The translations under genes and the position numbers were made by a program. From Arcuatula senhousia (taxonomy: Eukaryota; Mollusca; Bivalvia; Mytilida; Mytilidae), in contig OZ020306.1 of NCBI GenBank assembly GCA_963971305.1, positions 63,771,022 to 63,835,021 on the forward strand: a stretch of DNA of 64,000 nucleotides. The letters are read 5' to 3'. The notes under the pieces are model-generated. The model worked only from the letters and a program-made list of their open reading frames with translations, ran no database searches and was not told the DNA's origin. Shown one piece after another: positions 48,845 to 62,411 of this stretch; the stretch's first letter is position 1; every line of letters starts with the position of its first letter.

Positions 48845-50920
48845 CCATGTTGTATATACCAATGTTGTACGTCATGTGATCTTTTTATAATTGCTCATTT
48901 GCATGCAGACTTTTCTCATGTTGACGATCTTTTTTTTATATATCGATATTTTTTCTAGAATTTATTATTGTTGTTAATTCGATCAAATTTTATTCTCCCT
49001 GCCCCATTCATTAAGTTTATCTATACATTTTATTGAAATCTTACTATATATATACTGCATGTTTAAGTGTTATATATAAGTTTTTATAGAAAATTTTGCA
49101 ATTTCCTTCATAATTGGAGTTATTCATTCTTTTTTTATTACTTGTTTGATCATAGAATATTCAGTTGTTTGTAAAACAAAAGAATTTTTGTTAGTATAAT
49201 TCAATTGTCCAAAACTTAATTACTATGCAATTTTCAACTTAATTTTTACATATTCATAAATGTTTTTTTGATAAATTTATAAAAAGCATAAGAAATTCAT
49301 GAATAAGACCATTAAGTAAAATTTTAGAGCATTTTATCAACGAAATATTTGATATATTTAAAATCATTATTTATCCTTGTTTTTCTGTGTTAGTAACGTC
49401 ATGCCCTGGCCATTCTAAAAGTCAAATTTTAGAACAATCAATTTAATGCAATCTGAATGCATCAGTGTTGTACATTGGTATATTATTGTATAAAAGATAT
49501 CTATTTCTTTTCTTGTTGTAATGTCTCAATCTGCTTTCAAAAGCATGTTACTTTTATATATATTATCGAAACATTTCTTGTGCTGGAAATTACCAACTCC
49601 ATTTTTGTGTTGTTTAACCATTTTCAAATCTACTGTCATTGCAACTGAGGAAGTAAAACTGATAAAATACATTTCATTGAATCAAATCATTTTTTCTCTC
49701 AAATTTGTCTCATCTAAATTATTTGAATTATGCATGAAAAATGAGTTGGTATACATAATATGCAATTTGCGAACATGGAAACTTTCAAACTTGTTTAATT
49801 AATGATAGTTAACCCTTCAACATATCTTTATACAGAATTTTTCATAATCCTATATACAAGTAAGTAATTAAACTAATAAAAAAAATGAATTTTGAAGTTA
49901 ATTTCCATTAACTTATAAACCTTGATCCAAAGTTTCCTTAAAATCAAGAAAATCTCAAAACTATCCATTAATATTGTTTTGAAAATTTCCATGTTTACAA
50001 AAACTTACATGTAATCATTGTATAATATTGAAATTCTCCAAATATGTATATTGTATATTTGTTATTGATCGACAATACGTTACGATGCTCTAGTCATTTT
50101 TTTTATATATTTATATTTTGTACATAGTAAAAGGATTTTATCTCAAGTTGCCTTACAGGTGATTTATGCAATAGTTTATTGTACATAGTTGAGAGAAGCT
50201 CCGAAAAGCTCATCTTAGTATGAATCATATGGTGAAACCTGGCCAAACCAACCCTTTTGGAACTGTAGAATTTGTTCAGTATACACAGGTGTTTGGTTAC
50301 ACTGGTAAAAATGCATAGAATTTAAAAGAATGGACTTAAAAATCAGTTTAGTTTAGCCAGGTTTTTAAATTTATTCAAGGTTCGTTGCAGACAGGTTTCA
50401 CCATATATGTTTATTTTTGATATATTTGAAAACTTACTGTTTTCTGACAGCTTTGAAATATTATGCGGTTATAAAATCAGAATTATAATATTTGATGAGA
50501 TATATACATAGAGTGGTGTGCTTCATAGATACCACTAAATACTCAAAGATGTCTTAATTTGTCAAAGACTATAGTTTCCTGGATTTTGATTTCTTTTGGG
50601 TATCTAAACATATATAGATTGCAAGGATAATACATTTTAGTATATCAGATTCAAAATAGAATAAAAAAGCATATAAATAACCAAGTTCTTATGGTTTACC
50701 TTTAGAAATGTTTCAACCTTCATATGGAATGATTCCTGCTAGAGAAAATCAATAATTTCTTCAGAATAATTTAGAGTAACCTCCCCTTATAATTCCAGTT
50801 TTGTATTATTGGTAATATTTGTTTTGTTTTTGCCTTATGTTCATATTTTATGTTATTTGACTGAGGTTGTATAAAAAACGTTTGTTTTAATGTTAAATAA
50901 AAACTGTTGAGACCTATTCT
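48845..50920 (+). other. Probable CBFB 3-prime UTR
   Basis: AT-rich; small frames have no domains. AATAAA at 50896-50901 (in TTAAATAAAAACTG) is a candidate poly(A) signal about 2.05 kb after the stop. Confidence 0.4.
50896..50901 (+). terminator. Candidate CBFB poly(A) signal
   Basis: AATAAA followed by a T-rich stretch. Chosen by position and context only. Confidence 0.3.
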
Positions 50921-53580
50921 TTTTATTGCTTTTCTATACAATGTCATCATTTTGCATGTATGGTAACTACCAGCAATATTATAGGCCCATATTGCATTTC
51001 TTTGTTTGAGTTTAAAATTACATCTTCTTTTGTTGTGGTTTTGGTACAGTTAGGGTTCTCAGTTGTAATTCTCTTAAAATTTTACAATCTACAAATGTCG
51101 AAACACCTGCATTAAAGAGAAAGAAAGATAAAGTTGTATTTTCCCTCTCTTAGAAACATTTTTATTATTTTATTCATATTTCGAATTTATATTACTTTTG
51201 GCAAAATAAATGGGGTTTTTATTTGACAATTGAATATTTCCTCATATTTTGAAACCATTAAATATCAATAAGAAGAAAAATATGAATTTTTATAATAAAT
51301 TTTATTGAAATAAATGATTCACCTTTTCTACCTCTTGCTTGTAAAATATTCATTTATAATTTATATTTCTAAGCATTTTTTCACATAAATTTGAATAACC
51401 ATATTGCTAACTGTTCACAACTACATATTAAGATGTTATTTTTCGGACTTAATTAGTTTCTTGTTGAATTATTTCCCCTTTTTATGACTTTTTTTACTCT
51501 AAAAAGTCAGAAAGTCAAAACTTGCATTTATTTGCATTGAAAAAATCTTAGTAACAGTTGCATAATACTCTTCTTGCATCTGTTAGGAGTTTTGAGAAGA
51601 AATCCTTATCAGTAATGTAAATTTCCATATTTTAATACAAGAGATATTTTTCAAATTTTGTGCATTAAAATTGATACAAAATCTTTCAATTGTATCAATT
51701 CTATACTAAAAATAAACAGAATTTTGAAGCTATTAATTGTTTTTGAAAAGATTATTTTTTAAGTAGTTTACCAAAAAACAAAAGACTTTTAAAAGTTCTG
51801 TTTTCATGTATAGCACAAGAAAAAAACACAATTTTAAAAGGTTTGTTGATATTGATAACTTAAAGTTCCCTTCTTTATTCAATATTTTCAAGAAATTAAA
51901 TTCTGGATGATAAAAAAGTGTCAATTAATACAATGTATGAAACTGTACAAAAAAAGTATATAGAAATTAAAACAAGTGTTCACAAACCAAGGCCCACAGT
52001 TCTAATTTTGTTTGAACTAAAATAAAAAGCAAGCCTTAATCCTAAAAAAGTTTTAAAAACACCATGTTGTTGATTTTCATCCTTATTTGATCAACTGAGA
52101 ATAAATACATTGCAATTGACCCATTCTTTTTTAGAACTAACTTTCATGCTTTGCTTTGATTTGACCCCTTTAATACGACTTTCTCTTTTGTTTTCTGTTT
52201 TTTATTTTAAACATTTTTTCTATGATCTTAAGACAAGCTTGGATAGATGCTGTTAGGCTAATGAAGCTATAATAACACAATAACGGTTCCTACTTTAACT
52301 TTTCTAGCCTATGAGTTTATTTTTTGTTGCCCTCTCTTTTTTTCATTTAATTTTTTTCTGATCATTAAGTCACAAAAATGTCCCACTAGAATCAGGTGTC
52401 CTATGAAAAAGCCATTAATTATTAATTTAAATCTATTTTCCCCAGCTTTAGTTCTGGTAGAAAGAACAAACTGTTTTTCATGTTTAACATTGTCCTCAGA
52501 TTGTCCATTGACGGTCAGATTTTTTTTTCAATTTCATCAGTCATTATCAATTTGATCTTATTTATTGAGATCGTGCTCATGAGCAGAATTAATTTCTCAG
52601 TTGGACAACAAGTTAGATTTATTGACAAAACGAATTTCATAACAATGAGAAAACATGTAAAAGAGTTCATTTCAACATCAAAAGAACCCTGTTTTAAATG
52701 GCTATTCAGTATAATTTAATGGCTCTTATGACTAACGACTTGATGCCGGGATCAAATGGACATAATTGACACCCTCGAAAACGATGAACGGTATTTTTAA
52801 GCTTGAAGTTGTAATTAAAATCTTCTTTAAAGTGTTTTACTATCACCTAATTTTCAATTACCAAAGATGTTATCATGTTTTGGTACAGAAATGTCACAAT
52901 TATCATCTAAAGAATCACAGCTATAAACGAAAAAAATGTGTTCTTGAAAATAAATTTCGTTTATTTTTCTTTTCTCGAATTGAAATTTATCATAAATGAA
53001 GATTACATTTTTAGCCACTCTTTATAGCATTTATATTGTTAATTTAAAATAGATCTAGTAAAAAAGTTTGCTTCATTTACCTCTTTATACTCAACCAATT
53101 AAACATGATTGAAAAAATTATAACATGCTTGTCTCCTACATATTTTGAAAATAATATTTGCATACTACATATGCTTCGAAGACCATCATTCATTGAGTTT
53201 ATGCTAGGTGTATATTTTATCAAGGGTATTAAGATAATGTTAGAAAATAAAGTTTTAAATTTTTAACCCAAAATTTACTACTCAATGACAAAATTAGTGA
53301 AGGTCGTTCCATAGAAAATAACTAAACGGTCACTTGTGTTACATTAAGGATTGAAAAAGGGGGATTTATACTTACTTTCCCAATGATGTACAATTACAAA
53401 GCTGAAAAGGAAGATGTGTTACACTTTTACAATTACAAACGAAAACGTGGTGAAATTAAAAATTACAGACGAAAAGAGGGATATATTGCATTACATTTGT
53501 AGTAATTTATTACATACGAAAAAGCAGTGAGATTCATCCTCCCCTGTTATATTAATGCATCCGCTTGTTTTCCAACACAG
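50921..53580. other. AT-rich stretch, no recognised feature
   Basis: Would be the intron leading to the alternative CBFB exon if that exon is real. No element ends seen. Confidence 0.4.
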
Positions 53581-53634
53581 GTGAGTTCATCCACACAAAC
53601 CAGAAGTCGAAAGGAACCAACAGTTAGAAAGTAA
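53581..53634 (+). CDS. CBFB: Candidate alternative 3-prime exon of CBFB
   Basis: After a pyrimidine-rich TTGTTTTCCAACACAG acceptor the sequence reads, in the phase left by the donor at 48799, VSSSTQTRSRKEPTVRK and TAA. This would give a basic tail in place of VVEALLCFSEERKS. The sequence AA|GTAAGA at 53631 could instead be a donor, making it an internal exon of 50 nt. Also, ACAG|GTGAGT at its start looks like a donor. No homology confirms it. Confidence 0.4.
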   Translation: MSSSTQTRSRKEPTVRK

Positions 53635-55734
53635 GATTGTATTTTGTCTGCTTAACACTGTATTGGGTTTGGTACATTTTACAAATATATTCAAATCTCA
53701 ATTTTGAAGGTTTTTTTGCAAGTCCAGAGATTGAGAAATTTTAGGATCGATACATTTTACAGGTTCTTTCAACTCCCTAAACGAAAAACCAACCTTTTTA
53801 ATAAAGCTGAGTTGCTCTAAACTTTTTTTTTTCATCAGACAATATTCATTTCTGATATCATTTCTTGAATATTTATAATCAATAGAATTGATTTGATACT
53901 TGAAAAGATCAACATGGATTTAATATTTAGATTTGTCAGAATCCAAAGAAAACGATTTCTATTAGATTCTGATTTTTTTTCTCATAGCTGTGCCTCATTA
54001 TCAAAAAGATTGTTTGGAACCCTTTAATAATATGAATAATCAAGAGGTGACACCAAACCCTTTATAGCCATTTGCCCGAGTATCTTTATGACAATGCTGT
54101 AAATCTAATATTTGTAAGATGGTACCACACAATACATTACGTGTAGTAACTTTGGTTTGTGGGCATGGACTCGATGTGTTCACATGAGCTTTAAATGTTT
54201 AATTTGTTATATTGTATTGTTATTTTGCATGTTGTACACATTTTTTACTTTTTTTACATGTTTAAACTGACAGATTCAATGGTCATTATTATATAATACA
54301 CCTATTCAAACGCATCCAAGATGTCTAAAAGTTTGCATAGAATTAGAATAGAAAAATACATGTTGTAATTCCCTTATAAGTATATGTTTTGCCCATCATT
54401 TAGTCATTCTTGGGCCAAGTTATCTAACATCTTAATGGTTTAGACATCAGCAAATACAATTTATATGGACAAATCAATGTTACATTCATAAGCTAGATGC
54501 TTTCGAAAATCTGACCCCTGTTTCATTTATCATCACGTTTTTAAGTAAAAATGTCATTTCAGGGTTTTTTTTAAAGTTCATACAAAACATTAGATCCAAC
54601 ATATTACAAATTCAAGATGTCTAAAAGTTTGTATATATCTTTTAACTACTATGAACAATAAGTAGTGTATCATTGATAAATAAATTATAAATATTATGCT
54701 ATTAAAGAATCTAAAATTTTACAAATATTTCCAATCTTAAATATATATGTAACAAGCAAATATAAAGAATTTATATCATAATATATATATACTTTTAAAT
54801 ATATTGACGAAAAATAATTATGTGATGTTAATTTTTTTAAGATACATCGTAATCAAATTTTAACTACATGGTTCATTTTATACATCATATAAGTATCATA
54901 AATGCATCTGAAATATACAATTTATATCATTTTAAAATCAATGTCCTAATCTTAGATATAACAATCACTACAAAATAGCAACAGTTTTTAGACAAGTCAT
55001 TACCACCAGCACAAATCTTGATAGTCAGAAAAAAACATGACCAAATGAGTGCTGGTTAAACAGAATCTACAAAAGCGAAGAATTTTTGCAACTGTATCCC
55101 ATTATACTGTTGTGTGAATCCATCTGCTTAGGTCCTTTATCAACCAACACACTTAAGTTATAAAAAATATTTCTGCACGTATCCTTATTGTTGCTTTATT
55201 TCTACGTTAATTGTTAAAAACTCCATAGATATTTTTGGTATTGTTTGGTAATTTTTGATACCAGCAGAATTTAGATTTTGTTATATTTAGACAGTTGGCT
55301 TATATCATAAAATATGAATATGTTTCTGTTATGATATATGATTTCAAATAGAATAGAAGATTTTTTACAAGATACTTGATCTGTGCGTCGTTCTAACATC
55401 GGGTACAATAATGATTGAGCTTGCTTTGATTTAATCTGTAAAGACTTTTAACAAAATACATCCTACCAAAATTTAATTTATACTAATATTTAAACCTTCT
55501 TATACTTTTACTTATTTTTTTTTCAAAACCAATATTTTTAAAGTATATCAAATTCCATGTATGTGTGGTATGAAACAACATATTTTCTTATATTTTCATT
55601 ACTCTCATCACACTTAGAATTGTCTGTAACTTCTTAAACTTATTACCATGGCCGAGGGTGTGGATGGGGTGTCCTCAATTCTGTTTTCTGTAAAATTTTT
55701 GCCCTTTGTTCTCTATTCTTTAAAGGTTCAGCCA
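53635..55734. other. AT-rich downstream stretch
   Basis: A weak duplication around AAGATGTCTAAAAGTTTG at 54319 and 54615 is the only internal repeat noticed. Confidence 0.4.
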
Positions 55735-55855
55735 TTTTTCACATTATTCTTTATTCTGTTAGGGTCATTATTCTATATTCTTTAGTTTTTTGGGTCATTA
55801 TTCTTTATATGTAAACTTTTTTGGCCATTATTCTCTATTCTGTAAACCCCATCCA
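55735..55855. repeat. Degenerate tandem repeat of TCATTATTCT.TATTCT
   Basis: About four imperfect copies of a ~35-bp unit with ATTATTCTwTATTCTkT and a T-rich linker. Confidence 0.65.
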
Positions 55856-55964
55856 CAGACATCCTCATGGGCTATCAAACTGAAAAGTCTTCAGATTTAA
55901 TAGTCAATAGGCTACGCTGTATTGACTACAGATTACAGTTGTACATCTAGAACATTGATGTCCC

Positions 55965-57390
55965 TTTCATAAAAAAATGAGTTCGTTCTTATTTTTGTGC
56001 GAGTACATTTCTCATTTTTTTTTAGTTTAGTATAACAGGATAGATTCTGGACTATTTGACAGGCTTGGCTTTGCTTGGCTTCGAGTTATATCCAACTTGT
56101 TCTATTTACTATCTATTTTTGTTTAAATTCACGATTTTCTTCTGCAATGTAATTTGAATTTTAATGCAATTACAAATTTAATTGTTTTTTTGTAATGAAT
56201 GTAAAATCATATATGAAAGTGAAATTACAAACCATGAGAGTAATGAACATATAAGAATGTTATTTTACACCACACATATACGAAATTATATACGTTTTTG
56301 TAGGTCCCCTTTGGTCACACAAAAGCTTCATGGGTTATTTTGGTGAAAAACGTACACTCATGTGTGTAACTTTTCAATTTTGCCCCCAGAAGCACCTTGG
56401 TTAAAAACCGTTAATTTGTTCTCATACCGTGTATGAAACTTGAAATATCTTTGCATCCAAGTTTTGATCCAATCTTTTTTTTTCTGGATATTAGGTTCTT
56501 CACGGCCTATAAACAATGCATTAAATATTATGCATTAAATATAATGTAGAAACGGAAAGGGGGGAGCCATTTGTCTTAGATGCATTTGTATAATTTGATA
56601 GATCTGTCTAAAAATAATGGCTGTCCTTTGAGTTATATTGCATAGTTCTTACATTGTAAAGCAACATTTTGTAGTTGCGATTTTTTTCTAATCTTTGTGG
56701 AAGAAGGTTTTGAATTACAGAATGAGAAGACAATGCAATTTAAAAATTTTAATGCAAATACATAAGGCACTTCTCAATTTATTTGTTCAATGTCCCTTTC
56801 ATAGACAAATGAGTCCGTTCTGATTTTTTAGGAATATATTTCCCCAATTAGTTTTGTATGGTAATGTTGATTTAAGGACTATTTGACATGCAGAATTGAC
56901 TGCCGTTTGGGTTATATCCAATTAGATTTGTAGTTCTTACATTTTGTAAGAAATGTTTTAATATCAACATTTAATTGTTGCATTTATTGTCTTGAAAGTA
57001 TATAGACTCCTTCTAATCACTGTCTTATTTTCTATTTCATAGCTTTCTTCCACAATGTAATTTGAAAATAAAAATGCAATTAAATTCTCACTTCTCAGTT
57101 TGATATTTGTTCATTGTAATGAATTTAAAATCATACATGAAAATAAAATGACAAACTCTTTTTATCATAATGAGAGTAATGAAAATATAGGAAGATGTTG
57201 TTTTACATTACACATGGGATTTGATACTTTTTGTAGGCCTCTTTGCGCAATGGAACCAGAAAGCTTTTGGGTTGTCTCGGTGATAAATGATATATAAATT
57301 TACTTTTGAACATATTATTTTAAAGCTACTAAATTGCACATTTACATGCAGTAGCACCTTTTCCCCGAATCGTTAATCTTCTGCAAAACT
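55965..57390. repeat. Large tandem duplication (~0.85 kb unit)
   Basis: Two diverged copies, about 55965-56460 and 56790-57390. Matching blocks in order: GATGTCCCTTTCATA..AAATGAG (55958, 56788), GACTATTTGACA, GGTTATATCCAA-like, CAATGTAATTTGAA, GTAATGAATkTAAAATCATA, GAGAGTAATGAA, TTTTTGTAGG and CATGGGTT/TTTGGGTT. No coding capacity conserved between them. Confidence 0.75.
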
Positions 57391-59584
57391 TTTAACATGA
57401 TGTAATTTGAAAACTGTGGGTCTCTATGCCCCTATCCCAGTGGGCCTTCTTGGTACTGTTTTTTCATTGGTAGTCTCTGTAATTTACGCCCGGGTGTGTG
57501 TGTTAGATTTCATAAATAAAGCAGTTTGTCAGTATGAAAACCTTGTTTCCCAACCGCTAAATTGTTCTCACATTTTCAATAAACATCTTGGCTTTCGTCC
57601 ACGCCTGATTCTCTGGTTTGTTGGTTCTTATAGGCTTGATAACACAACGTTATGAATTACTTATTAGATATATAGATACTGGTAAAAAGCTTGTCGACGC
57701 TGCATTTGTAAAATTCAACATATATATTTGTGTCAAAATTTCATTTATATAATGAAAAAATGTTGAATAAATACAACGCAATTCTTCTTTAAATAGAGAC
57801 AATTTAATTCTTTGGTATTGTTGACTGTTGCACGTTACCCATCTGTTATCGGCCCCTACTGTAACAATCCAATCACCAAGCCCCTCAAACAACCCATTGC
57901 ACCCTATCATTTAGTTGCTTTATGATAACAATAGAGTCCAATGTAAATAATGATATTAACAGGCCCTATTGTTCCCAAACCGTATCATACCCGCATTTTT
58001 CCTCCCTACCATATTTGAATCCAGATTGTGACTTTTGATATTATTGTAACTTTTGTCATGTTACCGAGTGTTGCATGTCTTTATAAAATTGCAAATTTAA
58101 TTTCAGACAAATTAATGTAAATTTTTTTTGGCATTCGGGCCAAATTTGAAGAGTAATGTTGTTCGAAGCTATTGAAAAAAAATGTGGGTCTTGTAAAGGT
58201 TAAATAAAGATTTTATTTTTGTTTCATGACTGTTTACGTGAGATTTATATAAATCTAGCCTGAAATTGAATGCGCTGGTGGTTTTTTGTAATTATCATAA
58301 AAAAAATACATAAGAAGACGTATAAGCAATAATGTATTTCCTTAGAATTTTAATAAGTGTTTGACTTTTCTTTTTAATTTAGGACATAAAACTTTTACAT
58401 CTTTAAGATTTCAATTTTAAAAAAAGACTATATTAACATCTTTTGTAAGAAAGATGACCATTACTTATAATAGCATTTATAAACTTGACATAATTTCTGG
58501 AATAAATGTAGACTGACCAAAACTTATTGAATGTCTACCCGCCTATAAACTAGATAAAACAATGATGTTCATTTATATTTTTTCCTTACAGTGTCAAAGA
58601 ATCATGATCATGCTAAATGACAATTTTGCAACTTGTTATTTCCCTCACTTTTGCATAACAGATTTTTAAAAACAGTAACAATGGCTACACTATTTCTGCT
58701 ACGGTATATTATGAATCATTTTGAAGAAATTATTATCAAATATCATGCAATAGAATTTACTTAATTAAATGCTTTTTGCTTTGTCCTTGGTCGGAATACT
58801 ATGGTCTCTAATAACATTAATTCATAAATGGAATTAATGCATAATAAACATAAAACATTATGGTCTAACACTTTGTATCTTTAGTGTAATGCCTGTTTAA
58901 CTGCCTTTGATTAACTCACAAAATAACATTAATATATTCACACAATTTGACACATAATTATGGTTAAATTTTTTGTAATAATTTTATTTGATCTCCGTAA
59001 CAATAAAAAAAATCTCCAATTTTGAAATCAAAGGGGAAATATTAAATTATATGATGAAAATTGATGTATTTTTATAATATTATCGAGTTTTATTGTGAAT
59101 TTTGAACCTTAAAACTTAATCATTAATGCATAAACGAAATAAAGAGATTTGTGATAAAATTATTAATTTCGGACTCAACAAAAAAGTTGACATTTTTTGA
59201 GTGAAGAGACCAGAATTTATCTTTTGGGTGAAAATATTTCTTTTAATGAAGATCAGCTGATGATCTTTTCTTAGTTCATCTTGATTTTCTATATCATATT
59301 TAACTTACAAAGTATCTTAAATTGAACAACGGTAAAAGTTCATTAATTTTAAGTTATATATTCAGATTCAAAATGAAAATGAGGTGTTTTGAGATAATTG
59401 TCAATACAATATTTTTTAAATACTTAATGTTATGATATTCTAATATAAATTTCATCATGATTTAAGGCAAACATAATTTCCTTTAGTGTAATCAGTACAG
59501 TTTACTGTAATTTTCATTTTTTCAATTATAATATAAATATAGATATTTTAACAGACTTTTTTGCTTCGGTTTTAAACAGTTTTT
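57391..59584. other. AT-rich stretch, no recognised feature
   Basis: Open frames at 57407-57910 on both strands have no domain I know. No element ends seen. Confidence 0.4.
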
Positions 59585-60893
59585 GTCTCGCCTGCGACGA
59601 ATAGTCGCGGAAGGCGAGACATAGGTATTACTTTCCGGCGGCGGCGTCGTAAACTTTTTTGTAAGACTTTTGTGGACAATGAATTGCTTGAAAAGAATAA
59701 TAGCTAGGCATCTGATATTTGGTATACAGACAGTTCAGGTTATGGTCTACGCAACTGTCACCATGCCATGTGACCCTGACCCCATTTTCACGCTCCAGTG
59801 ACTCTGTGAACTTAGGTCTTTTTTCAGGCCGTAAACTTTTTTGTAAGACTTTTGTGGACGATGAATTGCTGGAAAAGTATATTAGCTAGGCATCTGATAT
59901 TTGGTATACAGACAGTTCAGGTTATGGTCTACACAACTGTCACCATGTTTTGTAACCCTGACCCCATTTTCACGCTCCAGTGACTCTGTGAACTTAGGTC
60001 TTTTTTCAGGCTGTAAACATTTTTGTAAGACTTTTGTGGACGATGAATTGATGGAAAAGTATATTAGCTAGGCATCTGATATTTGGTATACAGACAGTTC
60101 AGGTTATGGTCTACCCAACTGTCACCATGCCATGTGACCCTGACCCCATTTTCACGCTCCAGTGACTCTGTGAACTTAGGTCTTTTTTCAGGCCGTAAAC
60201 TTTTTTGTAAGACTTTTGTGGACGATGAATTGCTGGAAAAGTATATTAGCTAGGCATCTGATATTTGGTATACAGACAGTTCAGGTTATGGTCTACACAA
60301 CTGTCACCATGTTTTGTAACCCTGACCCCATTTTCACGCTCCAGTGACTCTGTGAACTTAGGTCATTTTTCAGGCCGTAAACTTTTTTGGAAGACTTTTG
60401 TGGACGATGAATTGCTGGAAAAGTATATTAGCTAGGCATCTGATATTAGGTATACAGACAGTTTAGGTTATGGTCTACGCAACTGTTACCATGCCATGTG
60501 ACCATGACCCCATTTTCATGCTTTAGTGACTGTGAACTTAGGTCTTTTTTCAGGCCAAAAAACTTTTTTGTAAGACTTTTGTGGACGATGAAATGCTGGA
60601 AAGTTATAATAGCTAGGCATCTGATATTGGGTAAACAGACAGTTGCAGTTATGGACAACGCAACTGTCACCATGCCATGTGACCATGACCTCATTTTTAC
60701 GCTCCAGTGACTCTGTGAACTTAGGTCTTTTTTTCAGACAGAAAACTTTTTGTAATACTTGTGTGGACAATGGATTGCTTGAATAGTATAATAACTAGGC
60801 ATCTGTTTTTAGGTATACAGACACTTTTTGTGTTTATATCAAGAAATGTAAGCTAAGGTAGTTGATTTTAGTGATGGTGCCGGCAGGCGAGAC
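59585..60893. mobile_element. Hairpin-bounded element with internal satellite
   Basis: The left end is a nested hairpin: arms GTCTCGCCT (59585-59593) and AGGCGAGAC (59612-59620) enclosing GCGAC..GTCGC. The right end repeats AGGCGAGAC (60885-60893), inverted to the first arm. Between them is almost only a 182-bp tandem array. Elements of this kind, with satellite inside, are known in bivalves and often placed among Helitrons; no Rep/helicase is present here. Confidence 0.8.
59649..60800. repeat. 182-bp tandem array, about 6.4 units
   Basis: Units start at GTAAAC near 59649, 59831, 60013, 60195, 60377, 60557 and 60740 (spacing 182, 182, 182, 182, 180, 183). Each has TTTTGTAAGACTTTTGTGGA, GCTAGGCATCTGATATT, ACTGTCACCATG and CTCCAGTGACTCTGTGAACT. 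Units 2 and 4 share CATGTTTTGTAACCC, units 1 and 3 CATGCCATGTGACCC, so growth was probably by dimers; the last units are the most diverged. Open frames inside are not genes. Confidence 0.92.
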
Positions 60894-60925
60894 ATACTTT
60901 TAGTGGCCACACTTGTGTAGGGGAT

Positions 60926-62400
60926 AAAATTTATAGTGCACCTGTTCAGATATTTTATAATGAAGTTTATGATGAAATACAATGCCCTTTTAATGAATTA
61001 TTAATCTAATATAATTTATGACCTAATTGGACGTAATTCACCAAACATCACAGGCTTTTGGGACCAATTGATCATGTAATTTTTATCCAAAGTCTTTAGT
61101 TTATTGTACGACCTACACCGTAGAACTTTATGCCTTGAAGGTTTACATTATTTAATAAATTTTAATTTTCATATTAATATTCAATAATTCAAGGTTGTTG
61201 AGTAACATTAAAAGGATTCCCCAAAGTCAAGTCGGTCATCAGATCATCAACTACAGGTCTTGAATGCTCATGAAGTGAATATATTTGAAAAAAATGAACC
61301 CATGATGCAATGAGATCAAACGTTGTGTAGTTAAAAGACAGACTACCGAGTCCACTCATCATAACTTTATAACATTAAATAGATTTCAAATTTATTAAAT
61401 TTTTCTTTTTATCTCAATGGACAGATGTGTAGAAGTGACCTGTATTGTCTAACTACTCTTTCACCTTATGGCCAGACAATACAAGATTTGTTCTTCCTTG
61501 TCTCGTAAGCAGGTCCTTAAGGAACAAATTCCTCTTTTATCAACATGTTATAAAAAAGAAATTTGAAATAATTTATCTGAAGTGGGGGTTTAATCTGATT
61601 GACATGGAACAATTGTAGGGGCAAAACTGGTCATAATGGGCAAATCTCAACAGTCATTTCCCTTTGACTAACATGTTTCGTCACAGCGGGGTTATATAGA
61701 TTTTTAACAAGTTTTTTAATGTCGTATTACAAAAAACAAGAATTGTATTTTGATTATGTGATTAGCCGTGCTGCTGGGTGATGAAAAAAAAGTTTTCATT
61801 AGACCCAAACTTAATTATGTTTCTCTCTCTCTTGTCCAGAGAATGTCATGGGTAAAATTTAATAGGTTAGAAAAGCTTTTGTTTGGGATGTGGGACCTTT
61901 GTGTAAATGTATTTAAGATGATTTTCATTGCATAAATTTTCGTGATGTGGAATAATAAAATGTGGTCAAGAGTGTGTTTTATGGGGTCTTCTATTATTCT
62001 AACCCTTTTCACATCAAATGAAATTGATAATTATTTCGATAATTTACTATTTTGCATATAAAATAGATCAACTTTTCAGATAAAACATATTTATTGCATA
62101 AATTTTAGTAAGATAAAACCAGTCACACTTTTTAGGGATTAAGATAATATTAGAACTTACATTCTAAAAACAAACATCATCTGTTGTTTTTTATAACCAC
62201 AATTACTAAATTGAGGTTTCATTTATTAACAGTCCAGCGTATCACCTTACCGAAAGTGATGGTCATGAAGCAAACCTGTTAAGATCGGTTATGTGTCGAC
62301 TTTTGACATTTGAATAAAAAAAATCATATTAAATGTTATTTTTTTCTAAGTCAAAATTTAACCTTATATAAAATTATACCGTATATATGTCGTGTACATG
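60926..62400. other. AT-rich stretch, no recognised element
   Basis: Holds only the doubtful exon listed at 62233-62317. Confidence 0.4.
62233..62317 (+). CDS. Very doubtful further CBFB exon
   Basis: After TTATTAACAG, in the phase left by the 53630 donor, it reads NPAYHLTESDGHEANLLRSV then MCRLLTFE and TAA, with AATAAA overlapping the stop (62313-62318). No homology known; likely chance, but the composition is less AT-biased than around it. Confidence 0.15.
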
Positions 62401-62411
62401 TTATTATTTTG

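Noticed and set aside
49521..49802. 93-codon frame after the CBFB stop
   Set aside because: Overlaps another frame, lies in the likely 3-prime UTR and has no domain.
60446..60770. Open frames on both strands at 60.4-60.8 kb
   Set aside because: They arise inside the 182-bp array and change between units.
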